Shown here one piece after another: positions 36,648 through 45,550 of a stretch of 64,000 nucleotides of DNA. The notes under the pieces are model-generated. The model did not search any database. It worked only from the letters and a program-made list of their open reading frames with translations, and was not told the origin of the DNA. The position numbers and the translations under genes are program-made. Position 1 is the first letter of the stretch, and every line of letters starts with the position of its first letter. The DNA comes from Ancylobacter gelatini. GTDB taxonomy: Bacteria; Pseudomonadota; Alphaproteobacteria; Rhizobiales; Xanthobacteraceae. The stretch lies in NCBI RefSeq assembly GCF_022601675.1, contig NZ_JAKVIL010000015.1:1-64000 (forward strand), given 5' to 3'.

Positions 36648-37025
36648 ATGAACCGCCGGCTTGCACTGCTTGTTCCGCTGCTTCTCACCTTTCCCGCTCT
36701 CGCGCAGGCGCGTGCGCCGGATCCAAACGGCGTGTGGATGCGCGGCGACGGTAATGCGCGCGTGCGGATCGCCTCCTGTGGCAGCAAGCTGTGCGCCACC
36801 AATCTGTGGATCGGCGATACCTCGGGCGGCGAGGCGGTGGGTCATCGGCTGGAGCTTACGCTTAAACCGAAGGACGACGCCACGCTGGTCGGCACCGCCT
36901 ACGACCCGCAACGCGACTTGAACTATTCGATGCAGATGACCGTCGGCAAGGAGCAGTTGCTGACGCGCGGCTGTGTGCTCGGTGGCCTGCTGTGCAAGTC
37001 CGTCACCTGGTCGCGGTCGGAGTGA
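36648..37025 (+). CDS. Small secreted protein, DUF2147-like
   Basis: A 125-aa protein with a Sec signal peptide (MNRRLALLVPLLLTFPALAQA, cleavage near residue 22). The mature part begins DPNGVWMRGDGNARVRIASCGSKLCATNLWIG and has LTLKPKDDATLVGTAYDP, the pattern of DUF2147 proteins of unknown function. Three mature Cys besides the one in CGSK could form disulfides in the periplasm. GCGAGG is 6 nt before ATG 36648. It is separated from gguB by 110 bp and probably has its own promoter. Confidence 0.7.
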   Translation: MNRRLALLVPLLLTFPALAQARAPDPNGVWMRGDGNARVRIASCGSKLCATNLWIGDTSGGEAVGHRLELTLKPKDDATLVGTAYDPQRDLNYSMQMTVGKEQLLTRGCVLGGLLCKSVTWSRSE

Positions 37026-37127
37026 GCGGAGCGTGAGGCCTTCGCCATCCGCCGCCTTCTACGATCCTCAGCGACGTATCCCATGCGTTACCGCCCGGAT
37101 CAGCGGGCCGTCAGCAGAGTTGAACTC

Positions 37128-38156
37128 ATGACCCTCATTGCCACTGCCGGCCGCGTCGCCGAACGCCTGCCGGTCCCCGACGCCGTCACTCGGTTGGGGA
37201 TCGAGATGCTGGTCGACCGGACACGCCGTGCTCTGGCCGCCCGGCCATCCGGCGAGGAACGCCGTTTCGTCGAGGAGATGGCCACCCGGCCCATCGCCGA
37301 GCATCCCGAGAGCGCCAACGACCAGCATTACGAACTGCCGCCCGAGTTTTTCGCGCTCACCCTCGGCCCGCGCCGGAAATATTCCTGCTGCCTCTACGAG
37401 GATGGGGCGGAAACGCTGGACGCCGCCGAAGTGCGGGCCCTGGAGGAGACGGTTGATCATGCCGCGCTGGCGGATCGACAGCACATTCTCGAACTGGGCT
37501 GCGGCTGGGGCTCGCTGACCCTGTTCATGGCGGAGCGCTTTCCGGCCGCGCGGATCGTCGCGGTGTCGAATTCGGCGCCGCAGCGCCTGTACATCGAAGC
37601 GGCCGCCCGTGAACGCGGCCTTCGCAACGTCACGGTCGTCACGGCCGACATGAATGCTTTCGAGACCTCGGACCGGTTCGACCGCATCGTTTCGGTGGAA
37701 ATGTTCGAGCACATGGCGAACTGGACGGCGCTGCTCGGGCGCGCGCGTGGATGGCTGCGGCCGGAGGGACGGATGTTCCTCCATGTCTTCACCCATCGTT
37801 CCACCCCGTACCGCTTCGATCATGGCGATCAGGACGACTGGATCGCCCGCCACTTCTTCACCGGCGGCATCATGCCGAGCGAGGGGCTGGTGCGCTGCGC
37901 GACCGACCATTTCACGGTCGAGCAGGAATGGCGCTGGAGCGGCCGCCATTACGTGCGAACCGCGCAGGACTGGCTGGCCAATTTCGATGCCAACCGGGAG
38001 CGGATCGACGCTGTGCTGCACGATGTCTATGGCGCTCAGGCCGGGCTGTGGCGGCGGCGATGGCGGCTGTTCTACCTCGCCACCGCCGGCCTGTTCGGCC
38101 ATCGCGGCGGCGACGAATGGGGCGTCAATCACTACCGCCTGCGCCCGCGCGACTGA
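37128..38156 (+). CDS. SAM-dependent methyltransferase, cyclopropane-fatty-acid-synthase-like
   Basis: Class I methyltransferase of about 342 aa. It has HYELPPEFFALTLGPRRKYSCCLY before the fold and SAM motif I ILELGCGWGSLTLFMAERFP, then SVEMFEHMANW and HVFTHRSTPYRFD, the core of the CFA synthase/mycolic methyltransferase family. The C-terminal catalytic part ends HYRLRPRD. It may modify membrane lipids, but relatives act on other substrates. I prefer ATG 37128 (MTLIATAGRVAERLP) because homologues usually begin there; ATG 37083 would add 15 residues. The gene converges with the exopolysaccharide locus. Confidence 0.78.
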   Translation: MTLIATAGRVAERLPVPDAVTRLGIEMLVDRTRRALAARPSGEERRFVEEMATRPIAEHPESANDQHYELPPEFFALTLGPRRKYSCCLYEDGAETLDAAEVRALEETVDHAALADRQHILELGCGWGSLTLFMAERFPAARIVAVSNSAPQRLYIEAAARERGLRNVTVVTADMNAFETSDRFDRIVSVEMFEHMANWTALLGRARGWLRPEGRMFLHVFTHRSTPYRFDHGDQDDWIARHFFTGGIMPSEGLVRCATDHFTVEQEWRWSGRHYVRTAQDWLANFDANRERIDAVLHDVYGAQAGLWRRRWRLFYLATAGLFGHRGGDEWGVNHYRLRPRD

Positions 38157-38216
38157 TCTCGCGGCGGGCGGGCGATGACGCATCGTGAGCCTGCGCGCTG
38201 GCCGGGGCATCAGGAG

Positions 38217-38240
38217 CCGCGGCCTCGGTCCGGCCCGCGG
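38217..38240. terminator. Weak hairpin between convergent genes
   Basis: CCGCGG at 38217-38222 pairs with CCGCGG at 38235-38240 in the 91-bp gap between the convergent methyltransferase and glycosyltransferase genes. The stem is short and lacks a T-tract on either side. Confidence 0.25.
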
Positions 38241-38247
38241 GAAAGTG

Positions 38248-39198
38248 TCAGCGGGATTTATAATAGGTCCGGTAGGTCCGTATCATGCTGGGCACGAACT
38301 CGCGTATGATGGACTTTATCCCAAGCGCCTTGCCGTTCTGACGATAGATGAAGTTGAATACAATCGCCCTCATGACGTCTTCAGGATAGGTTTCCTTGAA
38401 GAGCGACAGCGAATTATTTTCTTTCAGGACATGATGAAGATAAGATCCATCGGGCGGAAGCATTTGCTTCCAGTAACCTATTTTCGTCAGTATGTTATTG
38501 AAAATGTGAAGCGTCGATGCATTCGTGCATCGGCTTGAACAAAAATCGAAATATTCTGGAAGAAGTATCTTCCATATATCGTGATAGCCGATGGGATAAA
38601 AATAAGAGTGATTAGTCGTCTCGATAGGTTTCTTTAAATGGTTGTTGACCTTTTTGATGAGATTTGGCCCGGTCTCACCCCAACGTAGTTCCTTGTCGAA
38701 GAGATCGTATATTTCTTCACGGAGATGATCGAGGAAGGCGTGATCGGAAATATAGATGATCGCATTATTTAGCCCGTGAGGCTCTTCCGAGATCAGCAAA
38801 TTCTTGTGGCCGGAAAAATCCCCGTCCGCGATCATCAGCACATCGGTATCGACCCATGTGAGGTTTCTCTGCCGGATCATTTCGTAACGGAAGAAATCGG
38901 AAAAATGGCAGATGTCGGGGCGGCCATTATAGATGATGCGCTGGCCCAGGGATTCCGGGACGATCGCGGCCGCGTCGGCGACCTCGATGCCCTTCGGCAC
39001 GTTCTCCAGCGGCGCGTAGGAGAACAGGGTGAGCTTGATGCCGCGGCGCAGGAAAGACAGCAGGCACGCCTGATCGAGCGGGCTCAGCGCGCCGCGCGCC
39101 CAGAAGGCGCCCACCCCGGCGCCCGGAAAGGCGTTGCCAGTCACCGGAGGGCCCGGGGGTCGCAGGGCCGGAGCAACATCCGTCGTCCGTACTGCCAT
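38248..39198 (-). CDS. Glycosyltransferase with DXD sugar-binding motif
   Basis: GT-A-type transferase of about 316 aa, similar in layout to capsular-polysaccharide and alpha-1,4-galactosyltransferase-like enzymes (Gly_transf_sug). It reads FWARGALSPLDQACLLSFLRRG, then HFSDFFRYEMIRQRNLTWVDTDVLMI, where DTD is the metal/nucleotide-sugar motif. I place the start at ATG 39198 with AGGGAG 8 nt upstream. ATG 39288, overlapping the GH16 stop by ATGA, is an alternative. The C-terminal two thirds are clearly AT-rich and Asn/Ile/Lys-rich compared with the neighbours, a sign of separate origin. It is the last gene of a four-gene minus-strand group. Confidence 0.75.
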   Translation of the reverse strand: MAVRTTDVAPALRPPGPPVTGNAFPGAGVGAFWARGALSPLDQACLLSFLRRGIKLTLFSYAPLENVPKGIEVADAAAIVPESLGQRIIYNGRPDICHFSDFFRYEMIRQRNLTWVDTDVLMIADGDFSGHKNLLISEEPHGLNNAIIYISDHAFLDHLREEIYDLFDKELRWGETGPNLIKKVNNHLKKPIETTNHSYFYPIGYHDIWKILLPEYFDFCSSRCTNASTLHIFNNILTKIGYWKQMLPPDGSYLHHVLKENNSLSLFKETYPEDVMRAIVFNFIYRQNGKALGIKSIIREFVPSMIRTYRTYYKSR

Positions 39199-39284
39199 CA
39201 CCTCGTCTCCCTGGTAGTTCATGGCCTCATCGCTCCCGAAAACTGTCCGCCCGCCAAGGCGCTTCACTTCAACCCTCGCGCCCG

Positions 39285-40172
39285 TCATGGCGGATCGTCT
39301 GCGGCCGCTTGCTCGTCGGTACAGTCCGGCGCCGGCTCCCTGAAGCTGTAGGCACGGATGTAGTCGACCAGCATCGTCGTCGGATTGGGTGTGTCGCTGA
39401 TGGAAAATCCCGAACCAAGCGCCAGATTGACAAGCAGCATCAGTCGGTTGCGATGGCTGGCGGGCGTCGGCACCTGCCACATGGGCTGGCGATCGAGATA
39501 GAAGGTGATGTGGTCGGGGGTGACCTTGGCTCCGTACGTGTGGAAGTCGGCTTCCAGCGAGCCATTGGGCACCGCGAAGGTGGTCAGTCCTCCACCCTCG
39601 CGGCTCGGGTCCGCCGACCAGAGATGATAGGCGGCCTGATAGGAAGCGCGCGCATGGCCGTAATATTCGAGGATGTCGACCTCCATGGTCGCATCGGCCG
39701 CCGTGTCGTCCGGGATCGCGTTCAGCCAGAACGCCGGCCAGGTGCCGGGGCCGGTTGGCAGCTTGCTCCGCGCCTCGAAATAGCCGTATCGCAGCCCGAA
39801 GCCGCGGCCGGTGCTGTCGGCCGAGGCAAGCAGACCGGAGCGCCAGGTGCCGTCGGCATCCTTGCTGGCGGTGATCGCGAGAATGCCGTCGCGAACCGTG
39901 AAGGGTGAACCGGGGCCGGGATCGGAAAACACCGCATCGCCGAAGTCGCCGCCCCAGGGCGTGTGCGCGATCCAGCGGGCCGAGCCGAGTTCGCGCGGCG
40001 CGATGCTCAGATCATCGAATTCATCGGCAAAGGCGAGTTCCATACGGCAGAAGGAGAGGGCGGCATCGGTCATCTCGGGCGCCGCCGCCGCTTCCCGTGT
40101 CGCGGTAAGCGCCATTGCCGTCGCGAGGACGGTGAGGGCTGCGGAAGTCAGGGGGCCGGGCGTGGGCGTCAT
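39285..40172 (-). CDS. Secreted glycoside hydrolase family 16 enzyme (ExoK-like)
   Basis: Periplasmic or exported endo-beta-glycanase of 295 aa. An N-terminal signal peptide ends near residue 31 (TREAAAAPE). The catalytic GH16 motif ExDxxE is present as MEVDILEYYG (Glu164, Asp166, Glu169). The strands FGLRYGYFEARSKLPTGPGTWPAFWL and the C-terminal MLVDYIRAYSF complete the jelly-roll fold. In rhizobial exopolysaccharide loci such enzymes trim polymer length. It overlaps the upstream glycosyltransferase gene by 4 bp. Confidence 0.88.
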   Translation of the reverse strand: MTPTPGPLTSAALTVLATAMALTATREAAAAPEMTDAALSFCRMELAFADEFDDLSIAPRELGSARWIAHTPWGGDFGDAVFSDPGPGSPFTVRDGILAITASKDADGTWRSGLLASADSTGRGFGLRYGYFEARSKLPTGPGTWPAFWLNAIPDDTAADATMEVDILEYYGHARASYQAAYHLWSADPSREGGGLTTFAVPNGSLEADFHTYGAKVTPDHITFYLDRQPMWQVPTPASHRNRLMLLVNLALGSGFSISDTPNPTTMLVDYIRAYSFREPAPDCTDEQAAADDPP

Positions 40173-41407
40173 GGTATGTCCCCCAACAAGGACCGCGTCA
40201 GTTCGACATGGCGGGCGATATAGGCGTGGCAGCCGAGGTCGCCGCGCCGCATGCGGGCCTGCGCGCGCTGCGCCAGCGCGAGGGCGCGATCGGGCGCGGC
40301 GATCAGGGCGCGCACATTCGCCAGCAATGCCGCCGCGTCGCCGGGCGGCGTGTAGCAGGCGGCGTCGGCGTCGAAATAATCCTTCAGCCCGCCCGTATCG
40401 GTCACCACCATGGGAAGCCCCCGCAACGCGGCCTCCTGCATCACGGTGATGCCGCTTGCGTGCCGGTTCGGCTGGAGCGGCACGACCATGAGCGTCGCGT
40501 CGGCCATCAGGCGCTGCAACGCGTCATTATCGGCGAGCGCGACGATGCGGATGTTGGGTGCGCCGCGCGCCAGCGATGCCGGCGCCGTCTGCGAGACGAT
40601 GGTCAGTTCGATGTCCGGTTGGCCGCTCATGGCGGCGGCGAGGGTGCGCCAATCCCGGTGGCGATCATTGCCGACGCTGATCACCCGCGCCGGTGCGCCG
40701 GTGCGAAGGCGCGGCGCGGTCGACACTTCGCTCGGTATGCCGAACAGCACCATTTCGGAGCGCTTCTGCGGAAACGCCCGGCGAAGCACGGCGAGGTTTT
40801 CCATCGACAGGGTGGTCAGCAGATCCACCTCCCGGATGAGGCGTCGCAGGAGCGCGCGGCGGATCACCGAGAGCGTGTCCCATCGGTCGAACATCCACAC
40901 GCTCTGGCCGATCAGCTTCGGCCGTCCGGATGGCCGGCGCCCGCGCCGCGCGAGCAGGAGCGCGACGGCGAGATACTGCGATTCCGTGTGGGTCCACACG
41001 ATGTCCGAGGCGAGCATGTTGTCGGCATTGAAGGCGGCGTGGAGGTAATCGAAACCCAGCACCGCCCGCAGCCCCAGGCGGACCAGTTTTCGCAGGCGCC
41101 CTTCCCTGGCGGCGCGCGAGAAGGTGACGCGGCACCCCATCTCCCGCGCCCGCGCATAGCCATAGGGCGACGGATCGTTCACGCCGATGAGGCGCCCCGC
41201 GTGCCAGCGCCGTTCCCACTCGCGCGCATCCTGCCCCCAGGCCAGATGCACGAACACCTTCGGCTCAGTGCAAGTGGTAGTCGCGTCGCCCGCCTCCGGC
41301 CGACTGGCGAGAGACGATGCGCCATGATCCATCACGGCCTGCGCGTCATGGCGGTCCGCAGGCTCGTCGCGGGCGACAAAAATATCGATGGGCGAGGATG
41401 TGTCCAT
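40169..41407 (-). CDS. Glycosyltransferase, GT-B fold (group 1)
   Basis: A 412-aa cytoplasmic transferase adding a sugar to the lipid-linked repeat unit. The C-terminal domain has RVISVGNDRHRDWRTLAAAM, then MVVPLQPNRHASGITVMQEAALRGLPMVVTDTGGLKDYFD, the group 1 nucleotide-sugar site with a conserved acidic position. The N-terminal 45 residues are polar and may not be translated: ATG 41332 is an alternative to ATG 41407. Neither has a strong ribosome site. The stop overlaps the GH16 start by ATGA. Confidence 0.78.
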   Translation of the reverse strand: MDTSSPIDIFVARDEPADRHDAQAVMDHGASSLASRPEAGDATTTCTEPKVFVHLAWGQDAREWERRWHAGRLIGVNDPSPYGYARAREMGCRVTFSRAAREGRLRKLVRLGLRAVLGFDYLHAAFNADNMLASDIVWTHTESQYLAVALLLARRGRRPSGRPKLIGQSVWMFDRWDTLSVIRRALLRRLIREVDLLTTLSMENLAVLRRAFPQKRSEMVLFGIPSEVSTAPRLRTGAPARVISVGNDRHRDWRTLAAAMSGQPDIELTIVSQTAPASLARGAPNIRIVALADNDALQRLMADATLMVVPLQPNRHASGITVMQEAALRGLPMVVTDTGGLKDYFDADAACYTPPGDAAALLANVRALIAAPDRALALAQRAQARMRRGDLGCHAYIARHVELTRSLLGDIP

Positions 41408-41416
41408 GCGCGTCGA

Positions 41417-42517
41417 TCACGGTCGTTCGATCACGCCGTCGGCAATGGCCATCTCGGTGAGATAGGCCTCCGCAGACGAGGACCAGGAGAATTCCTTGGC
41501 GCGCTCGCGCCCCATCGCCACCAGATTGAAGCGCAGGGCCGGTTCGGCGCGCAGTTGCTTGAAGGCATCGATCCAGGCCTCCGGCTGGTCGGGCGGGGCA
41601 TAGAGCGCGGCGGCGCCGCAGATTTCCGGCAGGCTCGCGCGGTCTGACACGACAACCGGGCATCCCAGTACCATCGCCTCCAGCGGCGGCAGGCCGAACC
41701 CCTCGACGAAGGAGGGAAAGGCGAGGCAGAGGGAATTGATGAGCAGCGCCGCCAGTTCGCTGTCCGAAAGGCGGCCGAGAACCGCGACGTTCGGTTTAGC
41801 CACCGCGTCGGGCGGGGATTGAAAGACCCTGCTGTCCAACTCGCCGACGAGTGCGAGGCGAAAGCCGATCGCCGCCAGCTGCGGAGCCAGATCCAGCAGC
41901 ATGCCGATGTTCTTGTGCGGCGCCGGACTGCCGAGGACGATGACGGTGTTGGAACTCGCCGCCTGGCGCGTCTCCTCCGAGTGCTTCGGCACCCATGCCA
42001 GTGCGTGCTCATGGCCGCAGGGAATGACGGTGATCTTATCCGCAGCGCAAATGCTCTTCCGGGACAGTTCGCTCGCGGAGTACGAGGACACCGTCGCCAC
42101 CCGCGCCACGCTGCGCGCCAGCAGCGGTACCAGGAGGCGGTGAAACAGGCGGTACTGGAGCGAATAGCTCTGCGGAAACGCCCAGACGTTGGCATCGTGG
42201 ATGCACAGGATCTGCTTGCGGACCCGAAGCGGGCCGGTGTTGCACAGGCAGAGCAGCCCGTCGCCCACCTGTCCCGGCAGCGTCATCTGCTCCCACACCT
42301 GCCCGCTGGACTCACCCACCCGACGAAGCGCGATCTGGTTGAGGGCGCAGTCCTCGGCGTGGGTGGGCGCCACCAGCTCCAGTTCCAGCCCGCGTGCGAG
42401 AGGGTGCCGGTCGGCGATCAGGCGGTCCAGTGCCGAGACAATTTCGTGGGCATAGCGTTGAACGCCGTTGAGAGGTTGGGTCAGGAAGCGTCCGTTGATC
42501 GTCCAGCGCCTGATCAT
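41417..42517 (-). CDS. Group 1 (GT4-type) glycosyltransferase
   Basis: A 366-aa GT-B transferase. It begins WTINGRFLTQPLNGVQRYAHEIV, a common start of mannosyl/rhamnosyl-transferases in EPS loci, and has IHDANVWAFPQSYS in the acceptor domain. The donor domain holds VIVLGSPAPHKNIGMLLDLA and FPSFVEGFGLPPLEAMVLGCPVVVSDRASLPEICG with the E-x7-E motif. First gene of the minus-strand group 42517-38248; the 197-bp region upstream is AT-rich and should hold its promoter. Donor sugar unknown. Confidence 0.87.
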   Translation of the reverse strand: MIRRWTINGRFLTQPLNGVQRYAHEIVSALDRLIADRHPLARGLELELVAPTHAEDCALNQIALRRVGESSGQVWEQMTLPGQVGDGLLCLCNTGPLRVRKQILCIHDANVWAFPQSYSLQYRLFHRLLVPLLARSVARVATVSSYSASELSRKSICAADKITVIPCGHEHALAWVPKHSEETRQAASSNTVIVLGSPAPHKNIGMLLDLAPQLAAIGFRLALVGELDSRVFQSPPDAVAKPNVAVLGRLSDSELAALLINSLCLAFPSFVEGFGLPPLEAMVLGCPVVVSDRASLPEICGAAALYAPPDQPEAWIDAFKQLRAEPALRFNLVAMGRERAKEFSWSSSAEAYLTEMAIADGVIERP

Positions 42518-42714
42518 GCTAAATAAACGCCTCTTCCACCACTACCGCGATCAACGACCGCGCCTTTCAGTGTCGTGTATCACCCGACAGCGTGCCAGTT
42601 CACATTGGCGGTATAGGACCGCGAAGACATACCTCATCCGAACGATGACATTTGACCGAAGTGCGGATGTCACCATTGTTTGCGGATGAACTAATTTGTC
42701 ATCGGCATCATCAT
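42518..42714 (-). promoter_or_regulatory. AT-rich promoter region of the glycosyltransferase/GH16 group
   Basis: 197 bp between the polymerase gene stop and the next minus-strand start, clearly less GC-rich than the genes around it, with several T-A steps (for example CTAATTTGTCAT near 42690). I cannot point to a reliable -35/-10 pair. Confidence 0.35.
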
Positions 42715-44211
42715 TTAGATCCCGCGGCGTTGCTCGGCTTGAGGCGGAGCATGCCGGGTTCGGCCCCGTTGCGCCGCCGGGCGCCTTTGCAGGGCACCAG
42801 TGCGCGGGCGCGGCGCAAGGACCGGGACGGCCGCCAAGGCGTCGCGACACGACAGCACGGTGGCGAGGCAGATGAAGAACAGGATCCCGGGATCCGCATT
42901 GCCACCGGAGATGATGGCGGGCACCAGGATCCACAGGCCGGTGGCGCGGGCGGCCTCGTGCAGGGCCAGAGGGCCGGCGTCGCGGCGCGTGTCGGTCGGC
43001 GGCGGGCGCAGGAACAGCGCGGCAAGCGCCAGCAGCGGCAGGGTTCCGATCACGCCGATCTGGCTGAGCGCCGCGATCAGCCAGTTCGACGCCCGCGAGC
43101 TTCCCATGCCGATGCCGATGCCGCCGGTCTGGATGAGCGCCTCAAGGCTGCGGTAATTGGCGTAGCCGCGCTCGCGCGCCGAGGACGATTGCGACTTGTT
43201 GAGAACCGCATCCTCGAACAGCCGCTGCACATTCGCAAAAGCGCTGGAATCCACCAGGTAAACCCCGAGGCACACCGTGGCGACGAGGAGGGCAAGCCCG
43301 GCCAGGATCAGATCGGAGCGGCGGATGTGGCCGCGAAACGGGAACAGGCAGGCTGAGATCGTAAGCCATGCCGCATAGGCCCCCAGGCACGCATAGCCGG
43401 TGCTCGACGTGGACATCAGCAGCAGTCCCAGCGCGAGCAGCATGAGGGCGAACGCCCGCGGGTTCTGCGTGACCCGCCAATAGGTCATGCTGAACACCAG
43501 CCCGGCGAAGATGCTGGCGGCGAAGGCCGACGCTTCGGAATGGCCGCCGGCGATGCGGAAGAAGCCGACGGCGATGTCATCGGTCAGCAGGGCATAGCTC
43601 GCCGTACGGATCGGCAGCAGCACATCGCCGATGCCGGCGAGCTTGCCAAGCAGATCGACCAGCCCCAGCCCCACATTCATCGCCACCCATGCGAGAAAGC
43701 CCATCTCCATGGCCCGCAGGGCGCCGGGCCGGCGTAGGCCGATGCACAGAGTGAGGCAGGTCAGCCCCCCCAGCGCGAAATAGCTCGACTGGGTGATGTT
43801 GCCGGAGGTCGGCGCCAATGGCACTTCGAGCCCGCCGGACTCGCGCATGTCGAACATGCCGACATCGCCCTGGAACAGCCGTGGCAGGATAATTGCGCTG
43901 CCGCACACATAAACGATGAGCAGAAGAACGACGACGCAGCTCGGATGGCGCGCGAGTTCGGCACGCACCTCCTCCAGTCCGTCGCGCTGCAGTGCGAGGC
44001 GCCCGATGAGAATCAGGGCGAACAGTGTATAGATGAGGGGTGACGACCCTCCCAAGCTCGGCAGAACCGCGAAGGCGGTGGAGCCGAACGCCAGGGACGC
44101 CATGAGCGCGACGATCACCGCGGAGCCGAGAGTTTGGCCGAGAAGCAGCAGAGCCGCGCAGACCAGAAGTCCTGTCGGGGACGGTATCATCTCAGGTCGC
44201 GGCCGGTTCAC
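42715..44211 (-). CDS. Exopolysaccharide polymerase, Wzy/ExoQ-like O-antigen ligase family
   Basis: Integral membrane protein of up to 498 aa with about eleven hydrophobic segments and a large periplasmic loop (about 100-150 and 330-370). The sequence SSTGYACLGAYAAW and the loop with ARERGYANYRSLEALIQTGGIGIGMGSSRASNWLIAALSQIGVIG match the Wzy_C/O-antigen-ligase layout, where a conserved Arg and Gly-rich turn precede the last helices. It should join repeat units in the periplasm. The start may be GTG 44211 or ATG 44190; neither has a clear ribosome site. The last 40 residues are basic and low complexity. Confidence 0.8.
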   Translation of the reverse strand: MNRPRPEMIPSPTGLLVCAALLLLGQTLGSAVIVALMASLAFGSTAFAVLPSLGGSSPLIYTLFALILIGRLALQRDGLEEVRAELARHPSCVVVLLLIVYVCGSAIILPRLFQGDVGMFDMRESGGLEVPLAPTSGNITQSSYFALGGLTCLTLCIGLRRPGALRAMEMGFLAWVAMNVGLGLVDLLGKLAGIGDVLLPIRTASYALLTDDIAVGFFRIAGGHSEASAFAASIFAGLVFSMTYWRVTQNPRAFALMLLALGLLLMSTSSTGYACLGAYAAWLTISACLFPFRGHIRRSDLILAGLALLVATVCLGVYLVDSSAFANVQRLFEDAVLNKSQSSSARERGYANYRSLEALIQTGGIGIGMGSSRASNWLIAALSQIGVIGTLPLLALAALFLRPPPTDTRRDAGPLALHEAARATGLWILVPAIISGGNADPGILFFICLATVLSCRDALAAVPVLAPRPRTGALQRRPAAQRGRTRHAPPQAEQRRGI

Positions 44212-44231
44212 AGCCGGCAGGGAGCGGCCGT

Positions 44232-44471
44232 TTGAGCGCGTGGTGGGCGATACCCCCGCTGCTGGGCGTGGTCACCGGCCTGTTGCTGCGGGTGCCGGGC
44301 CTGCTCGCCGTGACGCTGCTCGTCGCGATCCTGGCGATCGCTGCCGGCCGTGCGGCGGATGAGCCGTTCGCGACGCTCGTGCTGCACGCGCTGGCGGCTA
44401 TCGTACTTCTCCAGCTCGGGTACCTTCTCGGCGTGCTCATCGCGTCGCACTGGCTCTACCGGAAAAAATAG
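44232..44471 (+). CDS. Small membrane protein, possible ExoX/SyrA-type EPS repressor
   Basis: A 79-aa hydrophobic protein with about three membrane segments (4-20, 22-41, 49-74) and a basic end (LYRKK). Start is TTG 44232, 8 nt after AGGGAG; no ATG exists in frame. The C-terminal segment PFATLVLHALAAIVLLQLGYLLGVL resembles my recollection of the short ExoX/SyrA exopolysaccharide-repressor family. In rhizobia exoX sits beside exoY and curbs the first step of EPS synthesis. Here it faces the exoY-like gene tail to tail. The match rests on a short segment, so the assignment is tentative, but the ribosome site and lone plus-strand orientation support a real gene. Confidence 0.55.
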   Translation: MSAWWAIPPLLGVVTGLLLRVPGLLAVTLLVAILAIAAGRAADEPFATLVLHALAAIVLLQLGYLLGVLIASHWLYRKK

Positions 44472-44540
44472 TCGGGGCGCCGCCACGGGAGCGCTTGGCC
44501 CCGGTGCCGAAAGCGAGCGCCCGTTGCGGATGCGCGCGCG

Positions 44541-45239
44541 TCATGACGTCTCCTGCGTGCGCAGAAGGGCCGGGATGGTTCGCAGGATGATGGCCACATC
44601 GGTCCAGAACGACCAGTTCCGCACATAATCGGCATCGATGGCGACGCGCTCGGCGTAGGAGAGGCGGCTGCGGCCGCTCACCTGCCACGCCCCGGTCATC
44701 CCCGGACGAACGCTCATGTAATGCTCGGCCATCTGTCCATAGAGCGCGATCTCGTCGCGCACGATCGGGCGCGGGCCCACACAGCTCATCTCGCCGCGCA
44801 GCACGTTCAGCAGTTGCGGAAGCTCGTCGAGGCTCGAATTGCGCAGAATGCGGCCGATGAAGGTCACACGCGGGTCGTTTTCCAGCTTGCGGGTGAGCTG
44901 CCACTCCTCCGCCGCCGCGGGATCTGCACGCAAATGCTCCTGAAGGACGCGCTCGGCGTCACAGACCATCGTGCGAAACTTGTAGCAATAAAACTCCCGG
45001 CCGCCGAAGCCGACCCGCCGATGCGCGAAGACCACCGGGCCGTCCGTCGAGGCCTTGATGAGAACCGCGGTCATCATAATGACCGGCGACAGCAGAACCC
45101 CCGCCGTCGCGGCGATGCACACATCGAGAATGCGCTTGGCCGCCCCGCCCGGCGCCCGCTCGGCCAGCAGCGGGTCGCTCGGCCTCGATCCAGAGAACGG
45201 GCCCGTCGGGATTCCAAGAAATGAATGATCGTCCAGCAC
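44541..45239 (-). CDS. Undecaprenyl-phosphate sugar phosphotransferase (ExoY-like)
   Basis: Initiating enzyme of repeat-unit assembly: transfers a hexose-1-phosphate (galactose in ExoY) to undecaprenyl phosphate. One N-terminal membrane helix ([22 protein letters not shown]) precedes the conserved catalytic region: [39 protein letters not shown] and [18 protein letters not shown]. Length (232 aa from GTG 45239, with GGGGGT upstream) equals that of ExoY. A TTG at 45293 would add 18 residues but lacks a ribosome site. It is monocistronic or last after the Wzz-like gene; a palindrome lies about 100 bp upstream. Confidence 0.88.
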   Translation of the reverse strand: MLDDHSFLGIPTGPFSGSRPSDPLLAERAPGGAAKRILDVCIAATAGVLLSPVIMMTAVLIKASTDGPVVFAHRRVGFGGREFYCYKFRTMVCDAERVLQEHLRADPAAAEEWQLTRKLENDPRVTFIGRILRNSSLDELPQLLNVLRGEMSCVGPRPIVRDEIALYGQMAEHYMSVRPGMTGAWQVSGRSRLSYAERVAIDADYVRNWSFWTDVAIILRTIPALLRTQETS

Positions 45240-45336
45240 GTAAACGACCCCCGTCTGCTTTCCTCTTGATTTTCGGACGGAGCCGCTCGCCAAACCAGCG
45301 CGTAGAAGACGTAATCGTTAATATAAAGCTGCATGT

Positions 45337-45354
45337 CCCCTTAGCACTAAGGGG
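45337..45354. promoter_or_regulatory. Perfect inverted repeat upstream of the exoY-like gene
   Basis: CCCCTTAG-CA-CTAAGGGG, 8-bp arms with a 2-bp spacer, in the AT-rich 311-bp gap between the exoY-like start and the Wzz/kinase stop. On the minus strand a TATATT element follows about 10 bp downstream. An operator is more likely than a terminator, since no T-tract follows on the minus strand. Nothing else in 45355-45550 stands out. Confidence 0.4.
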
Positions 45355-45550
45355 TAAGATACAGGTGCCCGGCCTACCACTTCGATACCGAAAACTGGAA
45401 CGCGTGTTTGCCGTCCACCCGCCTGCCGGTCGAAGGCCGTGCGAGAACTGTCTCACGTCCCCCATCGCTGGGGGTGACACGGCAGCATCGACTGGTCGCG
45501 CCAGCGGGGCCGGAGCGCTCGCCGATGGTTTGGGATAAGTTCCGGTGGCG

